Numbered from the stretch's first letter, positions 1-9,806 are shown. The stretch: DNA of 64,000 bases from an uncultured Ulvibacter sp. (GCA_938083445.1 CALKCP010000011.1:85517-149516); one strand, 5' to 3'. Numbers and translations: made by a program. The notes: generated by a model not told the origin, from the letters alone.

Positions 1-364
1 CCCATTTTCCATGTTTAGACATCGTAGGATTCCAATGCCCTCCAGTCGATTTTCCATCCGGAGAAGAACAATCTGATTTTTCATGAATATGAACTGCGTG
101 CACTCCTGGTGTTAATCCGCTTAGCTCCATGAAGAAGGCAACGCCACCATCAACCTCCGCGAATTGGGCTTTTCCACTTGCAGTGCTTTCACTTTTAGGT
201 TCTAAACGAAGTGTAACCGTTTTTGACACTACTTTTTCTATATTATTTTCGACCACTTCTATTGTTTTCTCAGCAGCAATTATTTCTGCATCTTTTTTAT
301 TTTCTTTACAACCAATAATCGTTAAAAGAGCGATTGCCGTTATTGATAATCCAATATTTTTCAT
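1..364 (-). CDS. sodC: Cu/Zn superoxide dismutase lipoprotein (partial, 3' end outside window)
   Basis: Superoxide dismutase of the Cu/Zn family, converting superoxide to oxygen and peroxide outside the cytoplasmic membrane. Reading the minus strand from the ATG at 364, the first 19 residues form a lipoprotein signal ending in the lipobox IIGC (C19). A beta-sandwich domain follows, with the copper-ligand motif VHIHEKSDC, whose Cys normally forms the family disulfide, and then GGHWNP, a further metal-site histidine. About 121 codons are visible; the electrostatic loop and the C-terminal ligands lie beyond position 1. It is downstream of, and co-oriented with, the BNR protein gene, about 95 bp away. 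The family call rests on visible motifs and is secure; lipid anchoring is inferred from the lipobox. Confidence 0.93.
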   Translation of the reverse strand, partial: MKNIGLSITAIALLTIIGCKENKKDAEIIAAEKTIEVVENNIEKVVSKTVTLRLEPKSESTASGKAQFAEVDGGVAFFMELSGLTPGVHAVHIHEKSDCSSPDGKSTGGHWNPTMSKHGKW

Positions 365-459
365 GATGTTATTTATAAATTGATTAATATAATAATAGAT
401 GCAAGGTAAGATGATTACAGTATAATCACAAAATATTTATCGGTCTAATGACAACATAT

Positions 460-3400
460 CTAATCTACCTTAAATTTACTTAGATTTTTAAAAGGTGAAA
501 CCTGTATCTTTTCTAATTGGGTTTTATAGACCATCCATTCTTTTTCGAAAAAACTATTTGTTTGTATTAGTGCATCAGCTAAGGCGTCTTTTGCATGTTT
601 CATAAGAAGTGTCTCCGTCTTTGTCATTCCATTGGGCCTACTTCCACTATACCAGCCAGCCGATCCCAAGCGCTGCATTACATTGATTTCAGGATTTCTA
701 GTAATCCCTTGCCTTTTGTCTTCTTTACCAATATAAAGAGCAACAATTGAATCAATCTTCTTGGATATTTTTTTACTTATGTCAATTTCTTCTTTATATT
801 TCTTAGCGTCATCATTCTTTAACTTCGTGCTTAAGTCTTTGGCTGTATTTTTACTTTCAATGAGTTGTTTGACGGCATCGGCAGCCAATTGGGTCATTGC
901 CTCTATTTCTTTTGATGCAGCATACCCTTCATCAATTGCTTTTTGAGATGTTTTGAGACGTGGGTCATTTTTAACGCTTATAGTGGTAGATGAGGTGTTT
1001 TCTTGATACTCCAGATCAATTTTATAGATACCAGGTTTCACGGTTGTGCCTCCGCGTTCATTGCTGCGTTTTCTGATTTTTCGAGATGGCCTATCGACGC
1101 CAGCTTCATCGAGTCGCCACTTCCATTTATAAATTCCTGTGCTATCGGGTATTTTTCTTTTAAGCGTTCTTATCAATCTAGTATCATCGTATAATTTTAA
1201 ATAGAGAGAATCTTTACTTGGACCCTTTTTTTCTCCGGAAGTATCCTCGGTGTCATCACCATCCTCATCTTTAGATCCGGTGTCTTTTTTGCCTAGACTT
1301 TTTTTATCTTTCTTTTTCTGAAAGTAAAACGTAATCAAGGCACCACTGTCCTTGTTTTCACCGTTAAACAAGGCATCACCTCCAAACCTGCTTCCCGTAG
1401 GTTGCTGGTATGCGGCTTGATAAGCTGTTGGAGGGTCGAATACCGTTATCTCTGATGCAAACAAGCTACTGTTCGTTGCAAGTGCGCGTAAGGGACGAAT
1501 ATCATCCAACACCCAGGCGGCTCGCCCAAAAGTTCCTATAATTAGATCATGTTCTCGCGAATGAATAACGAGATCCTTCACAGGAACTGACGGAAAATGA
1601 TGTGTCCATTTTTCCCAGCTACTGCCGGCATTGATAGAAATATAAAGTCCGTCGTCGGTTCCTAAAAAAAGCAGGTTCTTTTCTATAGGGTCTTCAATGA
1701 TGCTTAACGCATAACTTATGGCATCCGTAGCGTCTACAATTCGCTCCCATGTTTTTCCATAATTACGCGTGCGATATACATAAGGGGTATAATTAAACCT
1801 GCGGTAATCGTTCGCTACGAGGAGGGCTTCCCCTTTCTTTTTATTTGATGCCTTGATTTGAGCGATCCAACTACCTGCCGGTAAGCCTTTCAGATTTTTT
1901 GAAACATCTGTCCAGGATGCACCGCCATTTTGCGTATAATGAACGCGACCATCGTCGGTCCCAGACCAAAGCATATCGACCTCAAGCGGGGAGGGTTCAA
2001 TTACAAGGATTGTTGTATGGTTTTCAGCTCCTGTTGCGTCCATAGTCAATCCACCGCTTTCTCCTTGCTTTTGCTTTTCTGGATCGTTGGTGCTTAAATC
2101 TGGAGAAATAACATCCCATGTTAAACCTTTGTCCATGCTTTTGTGCACAAACTGACTTCCGAAGTAAAGCGTGCTCGTATCGAATGGATCAATATTGATA
2201 GCAGCATTCCAGTTAAAGCGCAATTTTACATTTGGATCGGGATGTGTTGGACGCACGGTATAATTGTTCCCTGTAATATGATCGTAGCGACTTACATATC
2301 CTTGCTGGCTCATACTCCAGCCATACTGACTATCGTCTGGGTCTGGGAGTACGTCAAACCCATCACCAAATGAGATTTCTTGCCAATAGTCATTCCGAAT
2401 GCCCTGTGCCTTCCATACATATGCTGGACCGCGCCAACTTCCGTTATCCTGCATACCTCCATAAACATTATACGGAAATTCATTATCTACATTGATATGG
2501 TAGAACTGAGCAACTGGTAAATTTCCAATAAAGCGCCATGTTTTTCCACCATCGCGCGTAATGTTCATTCCGCCATCGTTTCCATCGATCATAAAGCTTC
2601 CGTCGGAAGGATGAATCCACCAGGCGTGATGATCGGGATGAACCCCATTATCGACTCCATAAGCAGGCATTAACTGCTCGAAATTTTTTCCTCCGTCTTC
2701 AGATACATTAACATAGGTAAATACAGAAAAGACCCTATTTTCGTTTTCAGGGTCTACGCTTAGGTCGCTGTAGTAAAAGGGCCGGTTTCCGATGTCATTC
2801 TTATCATTTATCTTTTTGAAGGTAAATCCGCCGTCTTCAGACTTGTATAACGCATTTTTTTTAGCTTCGATTAGGGCATAGACAATATTTGGTTTGTTCG
2901 GAGCAATAGCGATTCCGATCCTTCCGAGTTCACCTTTCGGTAAACCGTCTTTGTCTGTGCGTTTTTCCCAGCTATCACCACCGTTGTGTGTAACGTATAG
3001 ACCAGAGCCTTCTCCTCCCGATTTAAAAAACCAAGGGTCTCTTTTGTGCTCCCACATCGCTACTATGAGTTTGTTGGGATTGGTAGGATCCATGACCATA
3101 TCACCTACACCAGCTTTTATATTGGTAAATAAAATTTTATTCCATGTTTTTCCGCCATCTGTAGTTTTAAAAACACCTCGCTCTGGGTGTTCGCCCCATG
3201 GAGAGCCAATCGCACCTACATAGACCGTATTTGGGTTTGTAGGGTCAATAATAACTCTATGGATATGCCGCGTTTTTTCGAGACCCATTAGATCCCAATT
3301 CTTACCGCCATCCAGGGATCGATACACGCCATATCCTCCGTTTAAACTATTTCGTGGATTGCCTTCACCTGTTCCAACCCATATCACTGAAGGGTTTGAT

Positions 3401-3681
3401 TGCTGTATAGCAACCGCTCCAATCGAGGCAGTTGCCTCATTGTCGAATACAGGATTCCATTTAATTCCACCGCTTGTTGATTTCCACAAACCACCTGAGG
3501 CGGTTCCAACGTACATAACATCTGGATTTGAAGTAACAACATCAATGGCTGTGACCCGTCCAGACATTCCTCCGGGGCCAATATTTCGGGGTTTTACATC
3601 CTTTAAAATCTCCATTGAAAATTCTTGAGCAAAGAGGGAAGAGGTGATCACAAGAAGTATCAGAATTAGTACGTTCTTCAT
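460..3681 (-). CDS. Secreted BNR/Asp-box (sortilin-like) beta-propeller protein
   Basis: Large exported propeller protein of about 1073 aa. I chose the start at 3681 (MKNVLILILLV...) because it opens a clean signal peptide ending SLFAQ; an upstream in-frame ATG at 3732 would put 17 polar residues before it. About ten Asp-box repeats of the type S-x-D-G-G-x-x-W are visible, for example RSLDGGKNWDLMG, KTTDGGKTWNKI, ITRDGGKTWRFIG and YTQNGGASWTDVS, consistent with a ten-bladed VPS10/sortilin-like propeller. A Lys/Asp/Gly-rich low-complexity stretch lies near residue 800-835, before a helical C-terminal region. There is no T9SS sorting tail. Flavobacterial relatives are often called glycosyl hydrolases, but no catalytic residues can be assigned here, so the enzymatic role is unknown. 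It is divergent from the VWA gene. Confidence 0.85.
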   Translation of the reverse strand: MKNVLILILLVITSSLFAQEFSMEILKDVKPRNIGPGGMSGRVTAIDVVTSNPDVMYVGTASGGLWKSTSGGIKWNPVFDNEATASIGAVAIQQSNPSVIWVGTGEGNPRNSLNGGYGVYRSLDGGKNWDLMGLEKTRHIHRVIIDPTNPNTVYVGAIGSPWGEHPERGVFKTTDGGKTWNKILFTNIKAGVGDMVMDPTNPNKLIVAMWEHKRDPWFFKSGGEGSGLYVTHNGGDSWEKRTDKDGLPKGELGRIGIAIAPNKPNIVYALIEAKKNALYKSEDGGFTFKKINDKNDIGNRPFYYSDLSVDPENENRVFSVFTYVNVSEDGGKNFEQLMPAYGVDNGVHPDHHAWWIHPSDGSFMIDGNDGGMNITRDGGKTWRFIGNLPVAQFYHINVDNEFPYNVYGGMQDNGSWRGPAYVWKAQGIRNDYWQEISFGDGFDVLPDPDDSQYGWSMSQQGYVSRYDHITGNNYTVRPTHPDPNVKLRFNWNAAINIDPFDTSTLYFGSQFVHKSMDKGLTWDVISPDLSTNDPEKQKQGESGGLTMDATGAENHTTILVIEPSPLEVDMLWSGTDDGRVHYTQNGGASWTDVSKNLKGLPAGSWIAQIKASNKKKGEALLVANDYRRFNYTPYVYRTRNYGKTWERIVDATDAISYALSIIEDPIEKNLLFLGTDDGLYISINAGSSWEKWTHHFPSVPVKDLVIHSREHDLIIGTFGRAAWVLDDIRPLRALATNSSLFASEITVFDPPTAYQAAYQQPTGSRFGGDALFNGENKDSGALITFYFQKKKDKKSLGKKDTGSKDEDGDDTEDTSGEKKGPSKDSLYLKLYDDTRLIRTLKRKIPDSTGIYKWKWRLDEAGVDRPSRKIRKRSNERGGTTVKPGIYKIDLEYQENTSSTTISVKNDPRLKTSQKAIDEGYAASKEIEAMTQLAADAVKQLIESKNTAKDLSTKLKNDDAKKYKEEIDISKKISKKIDSIVALYIGKEDKRQGITRNPEINVMQRLGSAGWYSGSRPNGMTKTETLLMKHAKDALADALIQTNSFFEKEWMVYKTQLEKIQVSPFKNLSKFKVD

Positions 3682-3805
3682 AAGGCGGTTAGATAACTTA
3701 ATAAGATTTTTTATATTTTTTAAAGTTAACAAAATGTTTCAGAAGCATTTCATAAATAGATGTTAACTCCTTCCGAATTATTTTTAAATGTGTTAATTTT
3801 AGAAA

Positions 3806-4948
3806 ATGAATATGAAAAAGAGAAGTACTGGCTTTGTTTTTACAAAGCATACCCCCAAAAAACAGTCTCCCTTTGAACGACTTTTTGAAGTTTTCCAAGA
3901 ATTAATTACGCATACTTCTGGTGATTTTGATGAGGCAATTGATTGGTTAAGAGAGCTTGATAAAGAATATAATTTAACTACCGACGATTATACCATTGAT
4001 GATTTTATAGAAGATTTAAAGAAAAAGGGATTTATCCGAGAGGAGTTTATACCAGAGGGAGATGGAACAGGCGACGGCAAAGCTAAGACGTCACTTACTG
4101 AAAAGTTGGAGCGACAACTTCGGAAGAGAGCTTTAGACCAAATATTCGGAAAATTAAAACGAAGTGGTGCGGGAAATCATAAAACAAAGCATGCAGGAAG
4201 AGGGGATGAGCAGACAGGTGAGTTCCGTAACTATCAATTTGGAGATCCATTGTCAAATATATCCATGACAGAAAGTTTTAAAAATGCCCAAATTAATCAA
4301 GGGATAGACAACTTCTCCATGACTGAAAATGACTTGGTGGTTGAAGAAACATCCTTTAAAGCACAAATGAGTACGGTGTTGATGATTGATATTAGCCACA
4401 GTATGATTTTATATGGAGAAGACCGCATCACACCAGCCAAAAAAGTCGCGATGGCACTTTCAGAATTAATTACAACAAGATATCCTAAAGATACGATAGA
4501 CATTCTCGTTTTTGGAAATGACGCCTGGCCCATAACGATAAAGGACTTACCCTATTTAAACGTGGGTCCCTATCATACCAATACAGTGGCGGGACTTAAA
4601 CTAGCAATGGACATGCTAAGGCGAAAACGCAATACGAATAAACAGATATTTATGATTACCGATGGGAAACCTAGTTGCCTGAACATGCCAAATGGCGATT
4701 ACTACAAGAACAGCAATGGATTAGACCCATACATCGTTAACAAATGCTACGCAATGGCATCCCAAGCCAGAAAGTTGCACATACCCATAACAACCTTTAT
4801 GATTGCCAACGATCCGTATTTACAACAATTCGTTGACCGATTCACAGAGGCAAATCAAGGGAAAGCCTTTTACACAGGGCTACAGGGGCTTGGAGAGATG
4901 ATTTTTACCGATTACGAAACGAATCGAAAGAAAAAGTTAAGAGGATGA
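3806..4948 (+). CDS. VWA-domain protein, partner of the adjacent AAA+ ATPase
   Basis: Cytoplasmic protein of 380 aa with no signal peptide or membrane segment. Residues 1-180 are charged and helical; the C-terminal half is a von Willebrand factor A domain with the MIDAS metal site visible as D195-x-S197-x-S199 (DISHS), plus a conserved Asp at 286 (ITDGKPS). The next gene encodes a MoxR/magnesium-chelatase-like AAA+ ATPase. ATPase plus VWA pairs commonly act together in metal insertion or protein remodelling, as in ChlI/ChlD and MoxR/VWA. No substrate can be named and there are no tetrapyrrole genes nearby, so a magnesium chelatase annotation would be misleading. An in-frame ATG two codons downstream (3812) is an alternative start. 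Confidence 0.82.
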   Translation: MNMKKRSTGFVFTKHTPKKQSPFERLFEVFQELITHTSGDFDEAIDWLRELDKEYNLTTDDYTIDDFIEDLKKKGFIREEFIPEGDGTGDGKAKTSLTEKLERQLRKRALDQIFGKLKRSGAGNHKTKHAGRGDEQTGEFRNYQFGDPLSNISMTESFKNAQINQGIDNFSMTENDLVVEETSFKAQMSTVLMIDISHSMILYGEDRITPAKKVAMALSELITTRYPKDTIDILVFGNDAWPITIKDLPYLNVGPYHTNTVAGLKLAMDMLRRKRNTNKQIFMITDGKPSCLNMPNGDYYKNSNGLDPYIVNKCYAMASQARKLHIPITTFMIANDPYLQQFVDRFTEANQGKAFYTGLQGLGEMIFTDYETNRKKKLRG

Positions 4949-4954
4949 TTTTTA

Positions 4955-5003
4955 AGAAGAGAGAGCATTCGATTTGCGCATTGATCGAGGAGAGAAAAAA
5001 ATG
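4955..5003. repeat. Intergenic repeat relic, copy 1
   Basis: This segment between the VWA and AAA+ genes aligns with 37443-37484: both hold AGAAGA, then CATTCG-TTTGC-CATTGA, then GAGAGAAAAAA, with a few substitutions and a 5-bp length difference. It is followed (about 5016-5058) by a degenerate run of CCTAG / CCAG / AGCC words. It has no coding potential. The likely nature is a decayed dispersed intergenic repeat; only two copies are visible here. Confidence 0.45.
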
Positions 5004-5077
5004 GAACAAGACCTAAAACCTAGCATCCAGGAGCCAGAATCAAACACCTAGAGCCTAGAAAAATTTATAATAAAAGC

Positions 5078-6544
5078 ATGAAAATAGAAAACATCAAAAC
5101 TTTTGGCGAATTAAAAAACGCCGGATTCGAATTTAAAACAATTAAGGAGGAATTAAGACAAAACCTACTTCAGAAATTAATGCGGAAAGAAACAACCTTC
5201 GAAGGAATTCATGGGTATGAATATACTGTGATTCCTGAATTGGAGCGTGCTATTCTTTCAAAACACAATATAAATCTTTTAGGGTTACGTGGTCAGGCCA
5301 AGACAAGATTGGCACGGCAGATGATTTATTTGTTAGATGAATACATACCCGTAGTTGCGGGAAGTGAAATAAATGATGATCCCTTTATGCCTATCTCGAG
5401 GTTTGCGATACAAGCACTTGCTGAAAAGGGAGATGACACGCCTATTAATTGGCTGCATCGCGACCGCCGTTTTTCAGAAAAATTAGCAACACCAGATGTT
5501 ACTGTGGCAGATTTGATAGGTGATGTTGATCCTATAAAAGCCGCGAATTTGAAGTTGACCTACGCAGATGATCGCGTTATTCACTTCGGAATGATTCCAA
5601 GAGCGAATCGATGTATTTTCGTAATTAACGAACTTCCCGATTTACAAGCCCGAATTCAAGTGGCGCTTTTTAATATCTTACAAGAGGGCGATGTTCAAAT
5701 TCGAGGGTTTTCACTTAGATTGCCTTTAGATATACAATTTGTATTTACTGCAAATCCCGAAGATTATACGAATCGAGGTAGTATTGTAACGCCTTTAAAA
5801 GATAGAATAGGATCACAAATTCTAACCCATTATCCAGAAAGTTTAGAGATTGCGAGAACTATAACTGAACAAGAAACTGCAGAGGCAGTAGCCGAAAAAG
5901 AAAATGTGTATGTACCCGAGCTTGCAAAGAATATTTTAGAACAAATAAGTTTTGAAGCCAGAGAAAATGAATTTATCGATGCTAAAAGTGGGATTAGTGC
6001 GAGATTGAGTATTACGGCTTTTCAGAATCTACTAAGTACAGCAGAGCGACGTGCCCTTCAGAATGGAGATGAAAAAACATCTGTTCGTTTAGGTGACTTT
6101 ACAGGGATTATTCCCGCTATTACTGGGAAAGTTGAATTGGTCTATGAAGGTGAACAAGAAGGTGCTTCGGGAGTTGCACAGCAGCTAATAGCAGATGCTG
6201 TTAAATCGCAGTTTATGGAGTATTTTCCAAAAATTGAAAAACTTCAAAAAGAAGGAGAACAGCAACCATATGATGATATTGTGGCTTGGTTCTTTGAACA
6301 AAGCGGTGGCTTTGAATTGTTGGATAGTTTATCAGACGAGGATTATAAATTACAATTAGACCGTATTGAACCCTTAGACGATTTGTTGGAAAGGTATGTG
6401 GAAGATATTCCTGAAGAAGACGTTTACTTCTTCAAGGAGTTTGTTCTATGGGCGTTGGTCGAATACAGAAAACTAAGCAAGTATCATATGACTGAGGGTC
6501 TTAGGTTCAAAGATGTATATGGAGGTTATATTAGTGGACTTTAA
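5078..6544 (+). CDS. AAA+ ATPase of the MoxR / magnesium chelatase (ChlI) type
   Basis: Cytoplasmic AAA+ ATPase of 488 aa. The Walker A motif is GLRGQAKT at residues 69-76, and the Walker B-like strand is FVINE at 181-185. The core resembles ChlI/MoxR, including the sensor region FTANPEDYTNRGSIVTPLKDRIGSQ broken over residues 226-250. The C-terminal 150 residues are acidic and helical. It lies 129 bp downstream of the VWA gene on the same strand and is followed by a strong terminator, so the two probably form a two-gene unit. Members of this group couple ATP hydrolysis to remodelling or metal insertion by a VWA partner. The client is unknown and no biosynthetic cluster is nearby. The ATPase call is firm; the biological role is open. 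Confidence 0.86.
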   Translation: MKIENIKTFGELKNAGFEFKTIKEELRQNLLQKLMRKETTFEGIHGYEYTVIPELERAILSKHNINLLGLRGQAKTRLARQMIYLLDEYIPVVAGSEINDDPFMPISRFAIQALAEKGDDTPINWLHRDRRFSEKLATPDVTVADLIGDVDPIKAANLKLTYADDRVIHFGMIPRANRCIFVINELPDLQARIQVALFNILQEGDVQIRGFSLRLPLDIQFVFTANPEDYTNRGSIVTPLKDRIGSQILTHYPESLEIARTITEQETAEAVAEKENVYVPELAKNILEQISFEARENEFIDAKSGISARLSITAFQNLLSTAERRALQNGDEKTSVRLGDFTGIIPAITGKVELVYEGEQEGASGVAQQLIADAVKSQFMEYFPKIEKLQKEGEQQPYDDIVAWFFEQSGGFELLDSLSDEDYKLQLDRIEPLDDLLERYVEDIPEEDVYFFKEFVLWALVEYRKLSKYHMTEGLRFKDVYGGYISGL

Positions 6545-6576
6545 TGCTGGAACATTTGCACAAGCTAGTTCTTTAA

Positions 6577-6618
6577 ACAAAACAAAAGGCTGCCCTTCGG
6601 AGCAGCCTTTTGTTTTGT
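6577..6618. terminator. Bidirectional intrinsic terminator
   Basis: Perfect 17-bp inverted repeat ending in GGCTGC / GCAGCC around an 8-nt loop with CTTCGG. A-rich and T-rich flanks on the two sides suit both strands. It closes the VWA/ATPase unit and may also stop transcription leaving the M1 peptidase gene. Confidence 0.9.
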
Positions 6619-6726
6619 AACAGAATTATTATATGAGAACGCGATCAAAAAAACAAGGCTTCTTTTTTATCTTTCTTTAGTTGAGATTTTATTTGGAGCG
6701 TGCAAAATAGAAGCAACTCCAACCAA

Positions 6727-8358
6727 TCAAGGTTTAAGAGCATCTCCCTCGACGTAAAAATCTTTTTTTATGAGCACTGTTTCTATATTTGACTCAAATG
6801 CTTTTGTTTGCCATTCGGAAGAGGGAGTGATCCACTCTTCTTTGCCGTTTACAATTAAAATAAGAGGTAAATCGAAGCCTTCAACGATATTGGTATATCT
6901 GTATTTTAAATTTATTCCAGAAGCCTTGTATTCTAAATGGGGGATTTTAGTTGTTCTTAAATATTGATCCCAAAAACTACGAAGGTCGATACCGCTTTTT
7001 TTACTTATGTATTCTTCTACTTGTTTGCTACTTACTGTTTGGTGATAAAAGTCTTTATTTAGTCCCCTTAGGATAGCTCTCCATTTCTCATCGTCATTTA
7101 TTAGTTGGCGCAGAGAATGCAGCAGGTTTGCTCCTTTGTAGTACATATCACCGCTACCTTCTTGATTTACATTATAAACACCAATTATTGGACTTTCGTT
7201 TCTAACCCTTTGACGTGTTCCCAATACATATTCTGAGGAAGCTTGTTCACCAAAGTGATAATTGAGGTACAGGTTTTCAGAATAGGCCGTAAAGCCCTCA
7301 TGAATCCACATATCGGCGACGTCAATATGTGTAATATTATTAGCAAACCATTCGTGACCCGCTTCGTGAATAATAATAAAATCAAACTTAAGCCCCCAGC
7401 CTGTATCAGATAAATCACTCCCTAAGTAGCCGTTTTGATAGTTATTTCCATAGGTCACACTACTTTGATGTTCCATTCCCAAATAAGGGACTTCAACCAA
7501 TTTAAAACTGTCCTCATAGAAAGGGTAGGGGCCAAACCAATACTCAAAGGCATCCATCATAAGCGGCGCCTGTTTGAATTGTTTTTTTGCCTTTTCTAGG
7601 TTATCACGTAATACATAATAATCCATGTCTAACGCGCCTTTTATACCGTCGTACACTTCAGAGAAATTGACATAGTCGCCAATATTAATATTAACGCCAT
7701 AATTATTAATGGGATTTACCACATTCCAAATCCAAGTCTTGGTTTTGCCATTATCAATAGTATTTATTAAACGTCCGTTAGAAACATTCATAAGATTTTT
7801 AGGTACTGTTACAGATAGCTGTATGCCATCTTCGGGTTCATCATAGTAATGATCCTTGTTTGGCCACCAAATACTGGCACCAATGCCTTGATTTGATGTT
7901 GCTATAAAAGGCTTGCCATTGCTATCTTTTGTCCAGGTAAAACCACCGTCCCAAGGAGCATTTTTTGCTTCCATTGGCTTTCCAGAGAAATAGATAGTCA
8001 AGGCGTAGTCTTTACCTCGCTTTTGTTTTTTGACTAATGTGATAAAATGTGCGTTCCCTTCTGTTTCAAACTTTAGTTTCTTGCCATTTTGAAACAGACT
8101 ATCAATTTTCATTGGCGGCTGTAAATCAATTTGCATGACGTTCTTTTTCTCTAAAACCTGATATGTAATTGTATTGCTTCCACGAATAAATTTTTCATCG
8201 GGAACTACTTCAACCTTTAAATTATAATGTTTAAGATCCCACCATGCTCTTTCAGGAGTTATGCTTCCTCTTAGTCTATCTTGACGGGTAAACTCTTGTG
8301 AAAAACTGGTAAGGCCAATTATTAATAGGAGCAATGAGAGTATGGTTTTTGTCATCAA
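6727..8358 (-). CDS. Secreted M1-family zinc aminopeptidase
   Basis: Exported metallopeptidase of 543 aa removing N-terminal residues from peptides. The signal peptide is residues 1-20 (cut near TSFSQ). The zinc motif is H331-E332-A-G-H335 with the third ligand E354 in WIHEGFTAY, i.e. HExxH-x18-E. The substrate exopeptidase motif GxMEN appears as GMEHQ, about 40 residues upstream. It is shorter than housekeeping PepN because it lacks the large C-terminal helical domain, as is usual for secreted Bacteroidota M1 enzymes. It follows the M28 peptidase gene by 14 bp, so the two are probably cotranscribed and together would trim peptides to amino acids in the periplasm or outside the cell. Either of the two leading Met codons could start it. 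Confidence 0.9.
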   Translation of the reverse strand: MMTKTILSLLLLIIGLTSFSQEFTRQDRLRGSITPERAWWDLKHYNLKVEVVPDEKFIRGSNTITYQVLEKKNVMQIDLQPPMKIDSLFQNGKKLKFETEGNAHFITLVKKQKRGKDYALTIYFSGKPMEAKNAPWDGGFTWTKDSNGKPFIATSNQGIGASIWWPNKDHYYDEPEDGIQLSVTVPKNLMNVSNGRLINTIDNGKTKTWIWNVVNPINNYGVNINIGDYVNFSEVYDGIKGALDMDYYVLRDNLEKAKKQFKQAPLMMDAFEYWFGPYPFYEDSFKLVEVPYLGMEHQSSVTYGNNYQNGYLGSDLSDTGWGLKFDFIIIHEAGHEWFANNITHIDVADMWIHEGFTAYSENLYLNYHFGEQASSEYVLGTRQRVRNESPIIGVYNVNQEGSGDMYYKGANLLHSLRQLINDDEKWRAILRGLNKDFYHQTVSSKQVEEYISKKSGIDLRSFWDQYLRTTKIPHLEYKASGINLKYRYTNIVEGFDLPLILIVNGKEEWITPSSEWQTKAFESNIETVLIKKDFYVEGDALKP

Positions 8359-8372
8359 ATTTTATTAATGGT

Positions 8373-9722
8373 TTATCTAAAAATTTCTTTTGGGAATACA
8401 ACGACACTTTCATGGCCGTTTTGGCCAATGGATGCAACCCCAAAAAAATAGTTATCGATCACAATTCCGTTTAGAGTGAACTCTGAAACATCACCCACAA
8501 ATCTACTGTTGTCCCATGTTGGGGAGGTAGTGTCTCGCCAATATATTTTATATCCAAGCGCACCATCTACCTTGTCCCACTTGAGTTTAGTAGATGCTTC
8601 TACTATTCCGCCTATTTTAATATTCTTAGGGTTAGGTGGGCTCCAAGCCAGACGAGCCATAGAAATAGCATTTACAGCGGTGAGTTTTTTTGCATATTCA
8701 AAATTTACATATGCTATCTTATCGCCGTAGTCAATTCCATTTTCGGTGCGAATATCTTGATGCTGCTGCGTGTAATTTTCGTGCGCCTCCATAATTCGAA
8801 TTCCTGGAAATCCAAGATCGCAAAAGGGTCTGTGATGACCACCTCGTCCAAAACGATCAAGCCTATAAATCATCATAGGATTCATTTCAGGCATATAGGT
8901 TCTTGTGGTTTCGAAAACATATCTAGCTAATTGTCTCGAAACGCCATCGACTTCACCACCATAAAATCGTCTTCGGCCTCTTTCCTTGGCTGTTTCAGTT
9001 GGGGGAACCGGTTCAGAGAAAATTCGAAAGTCTTTATTACTTATCACACCATCAACGCCTTTAATATTCCCAATCATGTCATTATTTAGAACCCCGATAA
9101 TGTCCCAACCTTGGGCTAAGGCAAACTCAGCAAAGCCTTTGCCGCCAAATAACCCTTGCTCTTCTCCACTTAATCCTAGATAAAGGATACTGCTTTCAAA
9201 AGTATATTTAGAGAGTACTCTGGCCGCCTCCATAGCTCCTGCCATTCCGCTGGCATTGTCATTTGCACCAGGAGAATCTGAGGTTGCATTATTAGGGTCA
9301 CTTACCCTAGAATCAATGTCACCGCTCATAATAATGTATCTGTTTGGGTATTTGCTACCCCTTTGAACTGCGGCAACATTCACAACCCAAACGTCTTCAG
9401 TAATGCGCTTGTTTGTTTCCTTTTTGACTAGTTTTTTTTGATAAAAGACATCCAAGCAATCGGAACAATCTGTAGAGATGGTTTCAAATTCTTTTTTGAT
9501 CCATCTTCGAGCGGCTCCTATTCCTCTTGTTTCTGATAGGGTATCGCTTAAGGTATGTCTGGTTCCAAAATTTGCTAGGGTGGTTATATCTGCCTCAATT
9601 CTTTGGGACGAAACAGCTTCAATAATATCGTAGAGGCGCGTATCTGTTTGAGCCATTGAAAAAGTATGAATACATATTCCTATAATTAGAAGACAGCTTT
9701 TCATTCGTTTTTTGTTTGCCAT
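8373..9722 (-). CDS. Secreted M28-family zinc exopeptidase with fibronectin III-like tail
   Basis: Exported peptidase of 449 aa (or 443 if the ATG at 9704 is used) with a signal peptide ending FSMAQ. The M28 fold is shown by SPGANDNASGMAGAMEAA (bridging Asp), SGEEQGLFGG (catalytic Glu pair), NNDMIGN (Asp ligand) and a late His in AHENYTQQHQD. The first zinc ligand, His in the usual GAHxDS motif, appears as Asp here (SGDIDS, D135). The last 90 residues form a fibronectin III-like module (LKWDKVDGALGYKIYWRD). There is no T9SS tail. It is the first gene of a likely operon with the M1 peptidase, 14 bp apart. Loss of the first His makes full activity uncertain, although Asp can bind metal. Confidence 0.85.
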   Translation of the reverse strand: MANKKRMKSCLLIIGICIHTFSMAQTDTRLYDIIEAVSSQRIEADITTLANFGTRHTLSDTLSETRGIGAARRWIKKEFETISTDCSDCLDVFYQKKLVKKETNKRITEDVWVVNVAAVQRGSKYPNRYIIMSGDIDSRVSDPNNATSDSPGANDNASGMAGAMEAARVLSKYTFESSILYLGLSGEEQGLFGGKGFAEFALAQGWDIIGVLNNDMIGNIKGVDGVISNKDFRIFSEPVPPTETAKERGRRRFYGGEVDGVSRQLARYVFETTRTYMPEMNPMMIYRLDRFGRGGHHRPFCDLGFPGIRIMEAHENYTQQHQDIRTENGIDYGDKIAYVNFEYAKKLTAVNAISMARLAWSPPNPKNIKIGGIVEASTKLKWDKVDGALGYKIYWRDTTSPTWDNSRFVGDVSEFTLNGIVIDNYFFGVASIGQNGHESVVVFPKEIFR

Positions 9723-9806
9723 AAATTTACTTAAAATAGTATTCTTTTATTCGCATATCAAAATTTTCTAATTCTGCTTTAGCAGACAACGCAGGTAATT
9801 AGATTG

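Noticed and set aside
129..383. 84-aa frame on the plus strand
   Set aside because: Lies antisense to sodC, whose motifs (VHIHEKSDC, GGHWNP) are clear on the minus strand.
5001..5051. Tiny frame starting MEQDLKPS
   Set aside because: 17 codons within a low-complexity repeat run; no signs of translation.
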